This document shows positions 1 through 8,574 of a stretch of 64,000 bases of DNA, in pieces. The first letter of the stretch is position 1. Each line of letters opens with the position of its first letter. Location: the NCBI RefSeq assembly GCF_000013345.1, contig NC_007777.1, positions 4,960,001 to 5,024,000 of the forward strand, in the 5' to 3' direction. The notes beneath the pieces are model-generated. The model was given only the letters and a program-made list of their open reading frames with translations, did not search any database and was not told the DNA's origin. The translations under genes were made by a program, and so were the position numbers. The stretch is from Frankia casuarinae (GTDB lineage Bacteria; Actinomycetota; Actinomycetes; Frankiales; Frankiaceae).

Positions 1-794
1 AGGTCTTTCGCTGTTTCCGGACGGTTGTTCCGAGCTGCGGCGGCAGAGGCGCCGGTCAGCAGTCTCCCCCATACTGCAAGGTGTTCGGGGGTTGCTGACA
101 TGATGCTTGGCTCGATCTCGGTGGCCATGTCGACGGCCACCTTTTCGGCATCGTCGAATCGGCCTTGGCGGATGAATGCCCACCGGTAGTACACCACTCC
201 GCTTGCACGGAGAATCGGGTCTCCGGCTTGCTCCGCCGCTTCCATGCTCCGGCGTATGGCCTCGCAAGCCAAGTCCTCCCCGCTAAGCTGGATGAGAATC
301 GAGGCAGCCATAATGTAGGCGTGCGCCAGCAGGCGATATATACTCTTCTGGTCCTCCTCCTGGTGTATGCCCGTGGCGGCAGTGATGTCCTCGATCAGTT
401 CTGGAGCGGTCCGAACGGCCTGCGGATACCGCGCATAATGGTAGTCCTGGGTCAGCGCCACCAGACGTTGCCGCAACGGTTGGAGCGATAGGGCCGGTTC
501 GTCGGTTTGCCCGCTGGAAGGTCCAGGGAGCAACAGTTTCCGAAGCGGTATGAAGGCCTCATTATCGCTCACCGTCTCCTCCTGCTCCACCTCAAAGAAC
601 GTAGCGGTAGGAACGTCCAAGGCCCTAGCAAGGCTGTGCAACGTAGAGATGCGTATGCCGTCACGCTGGCCCTGCTCCAGCTTCGTAACCAGGTCGGTAG
701 ACACGCCTGCACGCTCGGCAAGCTCGGTCTGTGTCATCGAACGGCGTACACGTACTTGAGCGACCCGGTCGCCCAGAGCCCGGATCTCCGTCAC
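1..794 (-). CDS. XRE-family helix-turn-helix regulator (C-terminus off the window)
   Basis: The minus strand is open from a GTG at 794 to the window edge (about 264 codons seen). The N-terminus, from GDRVAQVRVRRSMTQTELA through STDLVTKLEQGQRDGIRIST, is a Cro/C1-type HTH at residues 8-60, followed by ALDVPTATFF. The rest is alpha-helical and TPR-like (LLAHAYIMAASILIQL, EAIRRSMEAAEQAGDP, YRWAFIRQGRFDDAEKVAVD), as in Streptomyces and Frankia regulators that often neighbour DUF397 genes. The start is chosen because GGGAGGAG lies 7 nt upstream. It is transcribed away from the small-gene operon beginning near 962 and is a likely regulator of it, by position only. Confidence 0.8.
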   Translation of the reverse strand, partial: MTEIRALGDRVAQVRVRRSMTQTELAERAGVSTDLVTKLEQGQRDGIRISTLHSLARALDVPTATFFEVEQEETVSDNEAFIPLRKLLLPGPSSGQTDEPALSLQPLRQRLVALTQDYHYARYPQAVRTAPELIEDITAATGIHQEEDQKSIYRLLAHAYIMAASILIQLSGEDLACEAIRRSMEAAEQAGDPILRASGVVYYRWAFIRQGRFDDAEKVAVDMATEIEPSIMSATPEHLAVWGRLLTGASAAAARNNRPETAKD

Positions 795-961
795 GCCGTG
801 ACTCCTCCCTAGGACGCTGCGTCCTACCTTTCACGTTCCGTAGCTCAATCCTACGTCTTCCCGTCGGTTCATCTGGTCCGCTCTTGCCGGAAGGATCACA
901 GCAAGACATCCGGAGTTAGGACGAGCGCCGGGAGCAGACCGACGGGTCTCCCTGGCTTCGG

Positions 962-1399
962 ATGCTGCGGCGGTCTCGGGTGGGGCTTCGTCAGGGCCAC
1001 ACCCCCTGTGCTCTGCCCGGGCTGCTGTGCCGTGATGACGTCGAAGGGGGAGCCGTGGGCCGCTGGGAGGACGAGCATTTTGCCCGGTTGGAGTGTGAGG
1101 TGCCGGTGCGGGGGCGGGATCGTCTGGCCTGGTGGCGGACGGCGCGGGCTGGCCTGGGGGCGGTGGAGGTGGCCGCGGTGCCGGTCGGCGTGCTCGGGCT
1201 GCTCGACACCCCGGGGATAGCGGTGCGGCATGGCCGGCTGCCGGTGACGGGAGCGGGGTTGCTGTTCGAAGCCGGGGAGTGGGCGCTGTTCCTGGCCGGG
1301 GTGGGTCGCGGTGAGTTCGGGTTCGCCCGGTTGGCGACGTTGACGGTTCCCCCGTTGCCGGTTCCCCCGGCTGCCGGTGCGGGGGCCGGTGATGGGTGA
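962..1399 (+). CDS. DUF397-like small protein
   Basis: 145 codons. The C-terminal part, VEVAAVP...GIAVRHGRLP...LLFEAGEWALFLAGV, matches the pattern of DUF397 proteins (VEVA, VRD, then AEWxxFLAGV), which commonly accompany XRE regulators in actinomycetes. The Ser-rich first strand of a canonical DUF397 is weak here, so the domain is divergent. The start is uncertain: 962 is the first ATG and no strong ribosome site precedes it. It overlaps the next gene and heads a run of five co-directional genes. Confidence 0.5.
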   Translation: MLRRSRVGLRQGHTPCALPGLLCRDDVEGGAVGRWEDEHFARLECEVPVRGRDRLAWWRTARAGLGAVEVAAVPVGVLGLLDTPGIAVRHGRLPVTGAGLLFEAGEWALFLAGVGRGEFGFARLATLTVPPLPVPPAAGAGAGDG

Positions 1400-1664
1400 G
1401 CGTGCCCGCGTCGGGGATGGGACGGGGTCGGGCTGGTCGGAGGCGTGGTCACGGATCCTGGCCAGCACGGGGGCGGATCAGGCGGCCACGGTGTGGGTGG
1501 TGGCGGTGGTCGACGGGCCGGAGCGGGACGTGGACGGGGTGGTGGGCTACTTCGCCACCCCCCGGGACGCGGACCGGCATGCCCGTGCCCACGGATACGG
1601 GGAGTGGCTGGTGGTGCCGGCGCTGGTGCTGCACCGGCCGGATGATCCGGTGGTGATCCTGTGA
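1392..1664 (+). CDS. Hypothetical protein, element operon
   Basis: 90 codons from an ATG inside the end of the preceding gene; the GTGA at 1661-1664 couples it to the next gene. The protein has a compact alpha/beta look (TVWVVAVVDGPE, VVGYFATPRDADRHARAHGYGEWLVVPALVL). It is not recognised. The YFATPRDADRHARAH stretch resembles small proteins that compute on or bind a partner, but no function can be assigned. Confidence 0.55.
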   Translation: MGERARVGDGTGSGWSEAWSRILASTGADQAATVWVVAVVDGPERDVDGVVGYFATPRDADRHARAHGYGEWLVVPALVLHRPDDPVVIL

Positions 1665-1942
1665 CCGGATGGCCGTTGCTGGTCCTGGACGGCGACGGCG
1701 TACTGATCACCAGCTTTCCGCGGGCGGAGTTCGACCGGGCGCACCGGTGGGCGCATGCCCGGGCCGGGGAACCGGTGGTGGAACTGCCCATTCTGGTGGA
1801 AGACCTGCTGGTACGGGTGACGTGGACGATCGGGCGGACCTCGTGCACGGCGACCCGCTGGGGGGTGCTGCCGGACGGGCCGGCACCACGGCTGGGCTGT
1901 CTGCTCCACGGTGGCGCCCGGTCGGGACGGGAGACACGGTGA
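1661..1942 (+). CDS. Hypothetical protein, element operon
   Basis: 93 codons from a GTG overlapping the previous stop by 4 bp; its own stop overlaps the next start in another GTGA. The N-terminus WPLLVLDGDGVLITSFPRAEF superficially resembles a HAD-type phosphatase motif (hhhDxDGV), but the protein is far too short for that fold and has no later motifs. It is best left as hypothetical. Confidence 0.5.
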   Translation: MTGWPLLVLDGDGVLITSFPRAEFDRAHRWAHARAGEPVVELPILVEDLLVRVTWTIGRTSCTATRWGVLPDGPAPRLGCLLHGGARSGRETR

Positions 1943-2412
1943 CCCGGCTGTGGGAGGTGCAGGCCGGCAACGTTCCGGACGTGGAGCTCCCCGGTGGCGA
2001 CGGGCTGCTTCTGGCCGGGCCGGTGCTGGACGTGGACTGTAACCGCGCTGTGCAGGTGAGGGTCCGGCCGGTGGAGGACGGGCCGTTGCTGCCCGCGGCG
2101 GTGGCGGCCACGGCACAGGACGGGGTGGCCACGGTGACGGCGCACCCCCGGACCTGCCCGCCGGGGAACACCCGGCTGGCGTTTCTGCTCGGCCGGTACA
2201 TCCACGGGGACCGGGTGGCGGCCGGGGTGGACATGCCGGTGGTCACGGTCGGCTGTGCGCTGCGACCCGAAGAGTTCGGGGGGGTCGGCATCATGCCGGT
2301 GTCGCATCGGGTTCGCCTGCTGGACGGCGGTGGCCGGTGGGTGGAACACACGATGTGGGAAGTGATGTCCCTGCCCCGGTACGCGGCCTTGGCCAGAGAG
2401 AACCGGCTATGA
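1939..2412 (+). CDS. Hypothetical protein, element operon
   Basis: 157 codons. The start is GTG 1939 (VTRLWEVQAGNVPDVELPGG), chosen over longer upstream options because it overlaps the preceding stop by 4 bp in the same style as its neighbours. The sequence is beta-rich, with hydrophobic strands (GLLLAGPVLDVDC, VQVRVRPV, MPVVTVGCAL, HRVRLLDGGGRW). No family is recognised. Confidence 0.55.
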   Translation: MTRLWEVQAGNVPDVELPGGDGLLLAGPVLDVDCNRAVQVRVRPVEDGPLLPAAVAATAQDGVATVTAHPRTCPPGNTRLAFLLGRYIHGDRVAAGVDMPVVTVGCALRPEEFGGVGIMPVSHRVRLLDGGGRWVEHTMWEVMSLPRYAALARENRL

Positions 2413-2936
2413 GCCCAGACGCGAGGAACGGCGATCCGCCAGGCCGGATGTGGACGATCAAGCAGGACAGGATTCCCCGGTGGGGCCGCTATCTCGGCGG
2501 CCGGACGGGCGACGGGTTTCTCATCGCCCGGCCGGTCCGTAGCTCTGCGGCGGGCAGCCGGCTGCGCATGGCGTTCTACCCGGCGGGATTGAAGCCGCTG
2601 GCGATGGAAGCGCTCGGGGCTGCGATCGCGGCGCCGGATGTGCGGGGCACGGTGACCATCCATACCCGGGGGTGTGCGGTAGAGGCCACGGGGTTGGCGG
2701 TGGTGACCGGTCTGCGGCTACGGGCACAGCACCCCAAGGATGATCTTGGGGTGATCACGATGGGGGGTGAGGTTCCCGACCGGTACGACGGGATGCCGGG
2801 CGAGTGGGTGCCGCATCGGGTCCGGGTGGTGGGCACGGAGGGCCGGGCGCGGCTGCGCACCGGGTGGGAACTCGTCCCCACCCGGAAGATCCGGGATCTT
2901 GCCGCCCGGGTGCGAAGGGACGGCATCCGCCTGTGA
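2409..2936 (+). CDS. Hypothetical protein, last gene of the element operon
   Basis: 175 codons from an ATG that overlaps the previous stop (ATGA). It contains MWTIKQDRIPRWGRYLGGR and a basic C-terminus (PTRKIRDLAARVRRDGIRL). The central part is beta-rich, and HRVRVVGTEGRARLRTGWEL resembles HRVRLLDGGGRWVEHTMWEV of the preceding gene, so the two may be distant paralogues. Function is unknown. The net positive charge near both ends would fit nucleic-acid contact, but that is speculation. Confidence 0.55.
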   Translation: MSPDARNGDPPGRMWTIKQDRIPRWGRYLGGRTGDGFLIARPVRSSAAGSRLRMAFYPAGLKPLAMEALGAAIAAPDVRGTVTIHTRGCAVEATGLAVVTGLRLRAQHPKDDLGVITMGGEVPDRYDGMPGEWVPHRVRVVGTEGRARLRTGWELVPTRKIRDLAARVRRDGIRL

Positions 2937-3599
2937 GCCCGTGACGGGTAGAGGTCCGCCTGCCTGTCACTGCGGGGAGGACCCTGCCCTGCCCCCAACC
3001 ACCGGGCGGGGTCCTCCCATCCTTCAAGCGACCCCGGGCCGCGCGCCGTCGTCCCCAACTGCCGCCGGTCCGGGGTCTTTCCCCGCCCCGATCGGGAACA
3101 TGTGTTCGATCCTGGTCGTTGGGACGGGTGGATGATCCGAGATGTTCCTTCGCCGGACCCGGGATGCGTCGCTTTGGTGCCGCGTGGTGTCGCCATCCCG
3201 ACGACGGCGAAACCGACGATCATCTACCGTGGATTGTTGTCCATCCGATGTGATTGGTTCTGGTTTCCGGGGCTGGGGGTCGGGGCAGAATACGGTTAAC
3301 CAGTGTACGAGATGGTTGAAAGTATACTTTCCCATCTGACGAGTAGTTACGCCACTTTTCGGGCCGCCCTTAGGCTGCTGGCTGCTTGGGTTAACAAGGT
3401 CCGCGGCGTCTTCGTATGTGCCATGCTGGCGCGTGGCTGAAGACTGCCGCTGCCCTTCTACGGAAGGGTGAGGACCAACCGCAGGAGTTCTGTAGTCGGG
3501 TGGCGGCGGTCTTTGTTCGACGGCTGATTGCTGTCGTGGGTCACGTGCCGGTTTTCTCCGTTGCTGTCGCGTGGCTGGCCGTCCCGGCGGGGTGTGGGG
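2937..3599. other. Non-coding stretch upstream of the replication initiator
   Basis: About 660 bp without a credible gene, since ORFs here lack actinomycete codon bias. It becomes visibly AT-richer between about 3220 and 3360 than anything around it and holds a perfect palindrome (3318-3331). Position directly upstream of a rolling-circle initiator suggests a promoter, a plasmid-type origin or a control region. No nick site was identified. Confidence 0.45.
3311..3336. promoter_or_regulatory. Extended inverted repeat, possible operator
   Basis: GAAAGTATACTTTC (3318-3331) is a perfect 14-bp palindrome. It is flanked by GATGG on the left and CCATC on the right, which also pair, with two unpaired T on the left. 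It sits in the AT-rich part of the control region between the small-gene operon and rep. It could bind the element's regulator or mark an origin; this is inferred from symmetry only. Confidence 0.4.
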
Positions 3600-5078
3600 A
3601 TGGCGGGCTGTGCGCTTTCGGAAGAAAGCGGGCTTCCCGTGAACCAGGAAACTCTTCCTCTGCCAGCGCCGTCCGCGAAGGTCGCCGGTGGCTGTTCCCG
3701 GCCGATCCGTCTCAAGGGCCATACGGATCATGTGGATGTCGGTACGGGTGAGATCCGCCGGGCGTTCACCAGCGCGGATCAACCGGGCGGGGTGTTGCAT
3801 GTGCGGTGCAACAACCGGCGGGAGAGCGCGTGCCCTGCCTGCTCGGCGGTGTACAAGCGCGACGCCCGGCGGCTGGTCCTGGCCGGGCTTGCCGGTGGCA
3901 AGGGCGTGCCGGAGACGGTGACCGGGCATCCGGCCTGGTTCGTCACGCTGACCGCGCCGTCGTTCGGTCCGGTGCACTCGCGGCGCCAACACGGCGGGAA
4001 AACAGGTCCGGTCCGGGCGTGTCATCCCCGGCGGGGGCTGTGCCCGCATGGGAAACCGGCGGGTTGCCATGAGCGGCACCGCGAGGATGATTCCCGGCTC
4101 GGCTCGCCGCTGTGTCCGGACTGCTATGCCTACGGCCGGTCGGTGGTCTGGAACGCGCTGGTGCCCCGGTTGTGGAAGGCCACGCGGGACGCGGCGGAAT
4201 CGGCGGTGGCGGCGGCGGCCGGGTTGACGGTGGCGGGGCTGCGCCGGGCGGCGCGGCTGTCGTTCGTCAAGGTCGCGGAGATGCAGGCACGGGGAGTGGT
4301 GCATCTGCATGTGGTGGTCCGGGTGGACGGTCCGGACGGTCCCGGCTCGGCTCCTCCGGGGTGGGCGGCTGGTGAACTGGTCGCGGACGCGCTGCGGGGC
4401 GTGGTCGGGTCGGTGGCGGTCCCTGCTCCCGACCCGGACGCGAGCACCCTCGACACCGGCACCGTTGCCGAGGACGGGTGGGCGGTGCGCTGGGGTGTGC
4501 AGGTCGATATCCGGCGTATCGCGCTCGACGGGCCCACCGATGTCGGGCGGGTCAGCAACTACCTGGCGAAGTACATCACGAAGTCGGCGGCGGCCGGCGG
4601 GGCGTTGGATCATCCGGTGCGGTCGCTGGCGGCGCTGGGCCGGCTGGTCCTGGCCCCGCATGCGCGCCGGTTGGTGGAGACCTGCTGGCGGCTCGGCCAG
4701 GATGCGGCGTTCACCGTGGCGTTGGATGCGGCGCTCGGCCGTGACTCCGGCGATGTCCCTCGGCTGCTGCGGTGGGCACACCAAATGGGGTTTGGTGGTC
4801 ACTGGCTGTCAAAATCGCGGGCGTACTCGACGACGTTCACCGCGTTGCGGACGGTACGGCGGGTGTGGTCGCGCACGATCGGCGCGGCGATGGCGGGGCG
4901 GCTGCCGACCGATGCGTTCGGCCGGGTCGACGGAGACGAGAACACGATCGTGCTCGGCACCTGGACCTATACCGGCCGTGGGCTGTATCTCGGGACCGGG
5001 TACGGTGCTGACCCGCCCGGCCTTCCGCCGTCTCGGGCGGCTGGTAGCCCGGTGGGCACCTGGCGGGCCGGACGATGA
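3600..5078 (+). CDS. RepSA-like replication initiator (HUH-type)
   Basis: 492 aa from ATG 3600; GTG 3639 is an alternative in-frame start. Cysteine pairs typical of actinomycete RepSA proteins occur early (CNNRRESACPACSAVYKRDA) and in the middle (SPLCPDCYAYGRSVVW). The HUH motif is GVVHLHVVVR, and the later VSNYLAKYITKSA supplies a Tyr and Lys as expected for the nicking motif. The family nicks and rejoins DNA to start rolling-circle replication of excised integrative elements such as pSAM2. The stop overlaps the next ATG by 4 bp. Confidence 0.85.
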   Translation: MAGCALSEESGLPVNQETLPLPAPSAKVAGGCSRPIRLKGHTDHVDVGTGEIRRAFTSADQPGGVLHVRCNNRRESACPACSAVYKRDARRLVLAGLAGGKGVPETVTGHPAWFVTLTAPSFGPVHSRRQHGGKTGPVRACHPRRGLCPHGKPAGCHERHREDDSRLGSPLCPDCYAYGRSVVWNALVPRLWKATRDAAESAVAAAAGLTVAGLRRAARLSFVKVAEMQARGVVHLHVVVRVDGPDGPGSAPPGWAAGELVADALRGVVGSVAVPAPDPDASTLDTGTVAEDGWAVRWGVQVDIRRIALDGPTDVGRVSNYLAKYITKSAAAGGALDHPVRSLAALGRLVLAPHARRLVETCWRLGQDAAFTVALDAALGRDSGDVPRLLRWAHQMGFGGHWLSKSRAYSTTFTALRTVRRVWSRTIGAAMAGRLPTDAFGRVDGDENTIVLGTWTYTGRGLYLGTGYGADPPGLPPSRAAGSPVGTWRAGR

Positions 5079-5581
5079 GCACCGGAGGTTCTGTTCAGCC
5101 GTCGCTGTTCGATGACCTCGACGATGCCGATTCGGGCGCGGTGGTGGTGGGTGGGCTGGTGGCTGGCCAGATGATGAGCACCGTAGGTTCCGATGTTCCT
5201 TCATCGGTGGTGGTGGCCACGATTCCGGCGGATACCGGGAAGACGGGACGCGCGGCGGTGTGGGTGGGTGGGCGGGCCGCCCGTCGACCGGCGTCGGCGC
5301 GGGGCGCTCGGCGTGGTCTCGGGGTGGATGCGGGGGCGGCCGGTGAGCGTGGGACGGGTGGGGATCCTGGGCCTGGTCGGCAGCGTGGCCGGTCGGCGGG
5401 GCGTTCTGCCGCTGCCTCGTCGGCCGGTGAGCCTGCCGTGTCAGACGTGGACGGTGAGGCGGCGGCGGACGCGCGGTGGATCGCCGCTCAGCTCACGCGG
5501 GCGCCGGAACCCTCGGCGTTGATGGCGGCGGCGATCGTGACCGCGCTCGCGCCGAAACCCACGCGGAACGGCGGTGGCTAG
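5075..5581 (+). CDS. Hypothetical protein downstream of rep
   Basis: 168 aa, translationally coupled to rep (ATGA). It begins MSTGGSVQPSLFDDLDD, has a low-complexity Gly/Ala/Arg middle and ends with a helical segment, DARWIAAQLTRAPEPSALMAAAIVTALAP. In pSAM2-like elements this place is usually held by an excisionase, but no winged-helix or MerR-like HTH can be seen, so xis is not claimed. Its last 4 bp overlap the convergent integrase gene. Confidence 0.6.
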   Translation: MSTGGSVQPSLFDDLDDADSGAVVVGGLVAGQMMSTVGSDVPSSVVVATIPADTGKTGRAAVWVGGRAARRPASARGARRGLGVDAGAAGERGTGGDPGPGRQRGRSAGRSAAASSAGEPAVSDVDGEAAADARWIAAQLTRAPEPSALMAAAIVTALAPKPTRNGGG

Positions 5582-7083
5582 GCAGGGCTGGGATTGCGCC
5601 ACTGGGGGTCCAACCGGTCACGCAACGGAAGATCCTTCCCGGGGATCGCGATGATCCGTTCAATGATCGTCGATAGGACGCGGCGTTTCTCCGTCAGGGT
5701 GCCGTTACGCCATAGCCGTAGTGCCTCCTGGCCGTCCAGGACGGTCACGAGACGCGCCCGGCGGGCCAACTCGGCGTCGATCTCCCGTAGCCGGGCCTCG
5801 ATCTGGGCTTCGACCTGGCCACCCAACCGCAGACTGATCTCTTTGGCCGTGATGGCGCGGGGGAGGTCGGCAAGCTCCTGTTCCTTCTCGGTCCGTTCGG
5901 CCTTCAACTCCTCGGCGTCGGCGACCTCACCCGCCTTCTCCCAGTCCCGGCGCACAAGGTAGGCGTCAACCAGGCGGGTCATCAGGTCGTCGGCATCGGC
6001 GGCGTTGATGTGGAACGACTGGTCACACTCGACATGCTCACGGCTCTTACCGAGACGATGCCGCCACAGCGCGTACGCGCGGGGAGAGTTCCTGATCAAT
6101 GATCGCTTGCACTTGTGGCACACATAGTAGCCGGCGAACACGTGTTTGACGGCCGTTCCGGTGCCTTTGCGGGTTTTCACGGCTTCCAACGCCGCACAGG
6201 TCTCCCGCCACTCCTCCTCCGTGAGGATGGCAGGGAAGTTCGCCATCGGACCGACCACGGTCCACCCGCGGTGGACGTTTCCCGTTGCGAACAGTCCAGC
6301 GATGCGCGGGTTACGCAGCATCGCTGTCAGACTGGCCCGTGTCAGGGTGCCGGTCTTCATGGTGTCGTCGGGCCTGGTCCGCCGGTGCGGAATGCGTAGA
6401 CCACGGTCATAGAAGTCGTCCGCGACCTTGAGTACGGCTTCACCTTCCCGGATCCGCTGCGATGCCTCGCGTAGCCAACGGGCCTGCTCCTCGTTGACCG
6501 ACCACTCGGTCACGATCTTCTTGCCCTTCCGGCTGATCGTCTGAGACCAGCCGAAGCCGACCGGGCCACCAAGGAACTCCCGGGCCTCCCGCTTGGCATC
6601 CAACTTCCGCTTTACCAGCTCCGACTTCAGCCCGGAATCGCTGACCGACTTCCCGACCGCGCCATGCCAGGCATCGCGGTCCCGCTGCCTGCGGAAGTCG
6701 TAGGTCGTGGCCTTCTCACCATCAGTGACGATTAGTCGGCCGCTGACCCGCTGCATGATCTTGCCGAACTCCGCGCCGACCACTGGGTCACGGGTAATCC
6801 GGCTCTCCTCCCACGCCACCACGACCCGGTGCTTCCCCGTTCGTAGCGTCGTAAGGAATCCTTCGAACTCCGGCCGGACCACATCCTCACGCCAGGCGGA
6901 AATCCCGTCATCGGCCCACGCCCGGGCTATCCAGTACTCACCCGTCAGCCGCGCGTAACGCTGACCTCGGGCGAACTGGTCCGGGATACGTGCGTCATTG
7001 TCGACATCGGACATCCGGCCGTACCACAGGGCCGGCTCGGCATCGGGCCATTCGGGCAAGGGGAGCAACGAAGGAAATTCCAT
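5578..7083 (-). CDS. Large serine recombinase (integrase)
   Basis: 501 aa. The resolvase-type catalytic domain starts with LWYGRMSDVDNDARIPDQF, where Arg23 and nucleophile Ser25 are present. The helix ESRITRDP matches the catalytic arginine region. It is followed by a recombinase domain (GGPVGFGWSQ, LTAMLRNPRIAGL), a zinc ribbon (YYVCHKCKRSLIR...HVECDQSFHI) and a coiled-coil arm rich in Glu/Arg (about residues 385-450). It integrates DNA by recombining att sites without homology. The gene reads inward from the right boundary, as is common for integrases next to att. Its presence beside a RepSA-type initiator, instead of a tyrosine integrase, is less usual. Confidence 0.9.
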   Translation of the reverse strand: MEFPSLLPLPEWPDAEPALWYGRMSDVDNDARIPDQFARGQRYARLTGEYWIARAWADDGISAWREDVVRPEFEGFLTTLRTGKHRVVVAWEESRITRDPVVGAEFGKIMQRVSGRLIVTDGEKATTYDFRRQRDRDAWHGAVGKSVSDSGLKSELVKRKLDAKREAREFLGGPVGFGWSQTISRKGKKIVTEWSVNEEQARWLREASQRIREGEAVLKVADDFYDRGLRIPHRRTRPDDTMKTGTLTRASLTAMLRNPRIAGLFATGNVHRGWTVVGPMANFPAILTEEEWRETCAALEAVKTRKGTGTAVKHVFAGYYVCHKCKRSLIRNSPRAYALWRHRLGKSREHVECDQSFHINAADADDLMTRLVDAYLVRRDWEKAGEVADAEELKAERTEKEQELADLPRAITAKEISLRLGGQVEAQIEARLREIDAELARRARLVTVLDGQEALRLWRNGTLTEKRRVLSTIIERIIAIPGKDLPLRDRLDPQWRNPSPA

Positions 7084-7114
7084 ACGATGATGCTACGACG
7101 TACTACACACGTAC
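7084..7114. other. Probable attachment-site junction
   Basis: Between the integrase start codon and the first recognisable reductase codons lie about 30 bp (TACGACGTACTACACACGTA and neighbours) with partial palindromy around GTACGT. Homologous reductases read continuously into YVFVTPEYNHS, so the crossover must be just upstream of codon 7112. The exact core cannot be set without the left end or an empty site. Confidence 0.4.
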
Positions 7115-7456
7115 GTGTTCGTCACCCCGGAGTACAACCATTCGACGTCGGGGGCGCTGAAGAACGCCATCGACTTCCTGTACGCCGAATGGCACAACAA
7201 GGCAGCGGGGTTCGTGAGCTACGGTGCGGCCGGCGGGACCCGCGCGGTCGAGCACCTGCGCCTCGTGCTGGGTGAGCTCCAGGTCGCCGATGTCCGCGAC
7301 CAGGTCGCCCTGTCCCTGTCGACAGATTTTGAGGGCTTCGTCGCGCTCAGGCCTGCGGCGCACCAGGAGGCAACGGTCACCGCGATGCTGGACCAGGTCA
7401 TCGCCTGGGGCGGGGCGCTACGGCGACTACGGCTGGAGGCTGCACCGCAGCAGTAG
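7094..7456 (+). pseudogene. NAD(P)H-dependent FMN reductase, C-terminal fragment
   Basis: The reading frame carries YVFVTPEYNHSTSGALKNAI, the FMN-binding loop of the NADPH-dependent FMN reductase family. It continues with AGFVSYGAAGGTRAVEHLRLV and ends normally at 7456. The N-terminal Rossmann part (GSxRxxS) is missing, cut off by the integrative element. A GTG at 7115 could be used, but the product would lack half of the flavodoxin fold. Confidence 0.75.
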
Positions 7457-7564
7457 GCGTGCACAGATACCACGCGGCCCAGGTAAGGCGGGCCGCTGGC
7501 CTGGGTCGAGCGCCAGCTCGGCCGGTGACCGCGTTGATCATCGGCCGAGCGAGGTGTCCCCCTC

Positions 7565-8395
7565 GGCACTGTTGCATCGGCGAAGTCCGCCATCGCGGCC
7601 ACCGATCAGTCATGATCGAGTCATGCGTCGACGTCGTGTCCGTCCGCTGGCTCCGCCATCGGAGTTCGCTGGGTTCCGGTTCCCTCCCGAGGTGATCGTG
7701 CTGGCGGTGCGGTGGTACCTGCGGTATGCGCTGTCGTACCGGGACGTCGAGGAGCTTCTCGCTGAACGCAGCCTCGAGGTCGATCACGTCACGATCGGGT
7801 CTGTTGCATTGCGGGATGGCAGGGCATGGTTGACCCTGTCGAGTGTGTGATCAGATCGCGAGGGTGAGCTCGGTGAACGCGGCTGTCAGCCGTGCGTGCG
7901 GGTCGGTGTCGGTCCCGAGTTCGTAGTGGCCGCGGCGGATGTTCTGGACCAACGCATGACCTGCGCTGATCGTCTGGGCGGAACGCAGCCGTTTCAGTCC
8001 GCGCATCGGGCGGAGCCGGGCTTTCAACCGGCTGTGATCGGATTCGATCCGATTGTTCTCCCGCGCGGCATCCACGTGGCAGGCCTCGGGTACCAACTCG
8101 TCAAGGATCCGCGGGTAGACCGGGGCCTTGTCGGTGGTGACCTCGACCGGCCGGCGCCCGTGGGACAGCGCGCTGGTGAAGAACCGGCGTGCCGCAGCCT
8201 GATCACGGCGGGTGCTGGCCAGGACGTCGATGACCTGCCCATGCTGGTCAACTGCCCGGTACAGGTACGTCCACCGGCCGGCGACCTTGACGTAGGTCTC
8301 GTCGACGAACCACCTGTCCCCAGGACGGTGCCGACACGGCCGGGCCGCGTCCACGAGCAGGGGCGTGAAGCGTTGGACCCACCGATAGATCGTGA
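7565..8395. pseudogene. Scrambled IS6-family element (5' part forward, 3' part inverted)
   Basis: A left-end-like sequence (GGCACTGTTGCATC at 7565) is followed by the first 58 codons of an IS6 transposase on the plus strand (7623-7796, [20 protein letters not shown] to EVDHVTI). At that point the sequence switches to an inverted segment. It starts with the other terminal repeat (GGTCTGTTGCATTG at 7798), and its minus strand (8393 down to 7851) encodes the remaining two thirds from TIYRWVQRF to ELTLAI, including the DDE residues. The flipped segment is bounded by inverted copies of TCACGATC (7789-7796 and 8388-8395), so one element probably underwent an internal inversion. No functional transposase can be made. 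Confidence 0.75.
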
Positions 8396-8574
8396 GACGC
8401 TGTTGCGTCCGGCGGAGGCTCCCCCAGGGTTGGGCACCGCGCCTCCCGCAGCATGTGGCCAGACACATCGGCCGAGGAAAGTCGCCGGAACCGCCGTCAG
8501 GATACCCGATCAGTGCTCTCCGCATCCGGCTTCTCACGCAGTCCGAACTCCAGGGCACCCGACGCAGCCGGGAC

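Larger units (their letters stand above)
1..7110. mobile_element. Integrative (AICE-like) element, right part; left end outside window
   Basis: This stretch combines an XRE regulator, a divergent run of small overlapping genes, a RepSA-like replication initiator and a large serine recombinase. That is the usual content of actinomycete integrative and conjugative elements. The recombinase gene starts at 7083, and immediately beyond it the sequence becomes the second half of an NAD(P)H-dependent FMN reductase, so the right boundary lies at about 7084-7114. The other half of the reductase, the left attachment site and any FtsK-like transfer gene are not in the window. The element type is inferred from gene content; the boundary is inferred from the interrupted reductase. 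Confidence 0.7.

Noticed and set aside
3024..4802. 592-codon minus-strand ORF
   Set aside because: It is the shadow of the RepSA-like gene, which carries HUH and Cys motifs on the plus strand.
5075..5581. Excisionase (xis) assignment for the gene after rep
   Set aside because: Position fits, but no HTH or winged-helix pattern is visible and the protein is mostly low-complexity.
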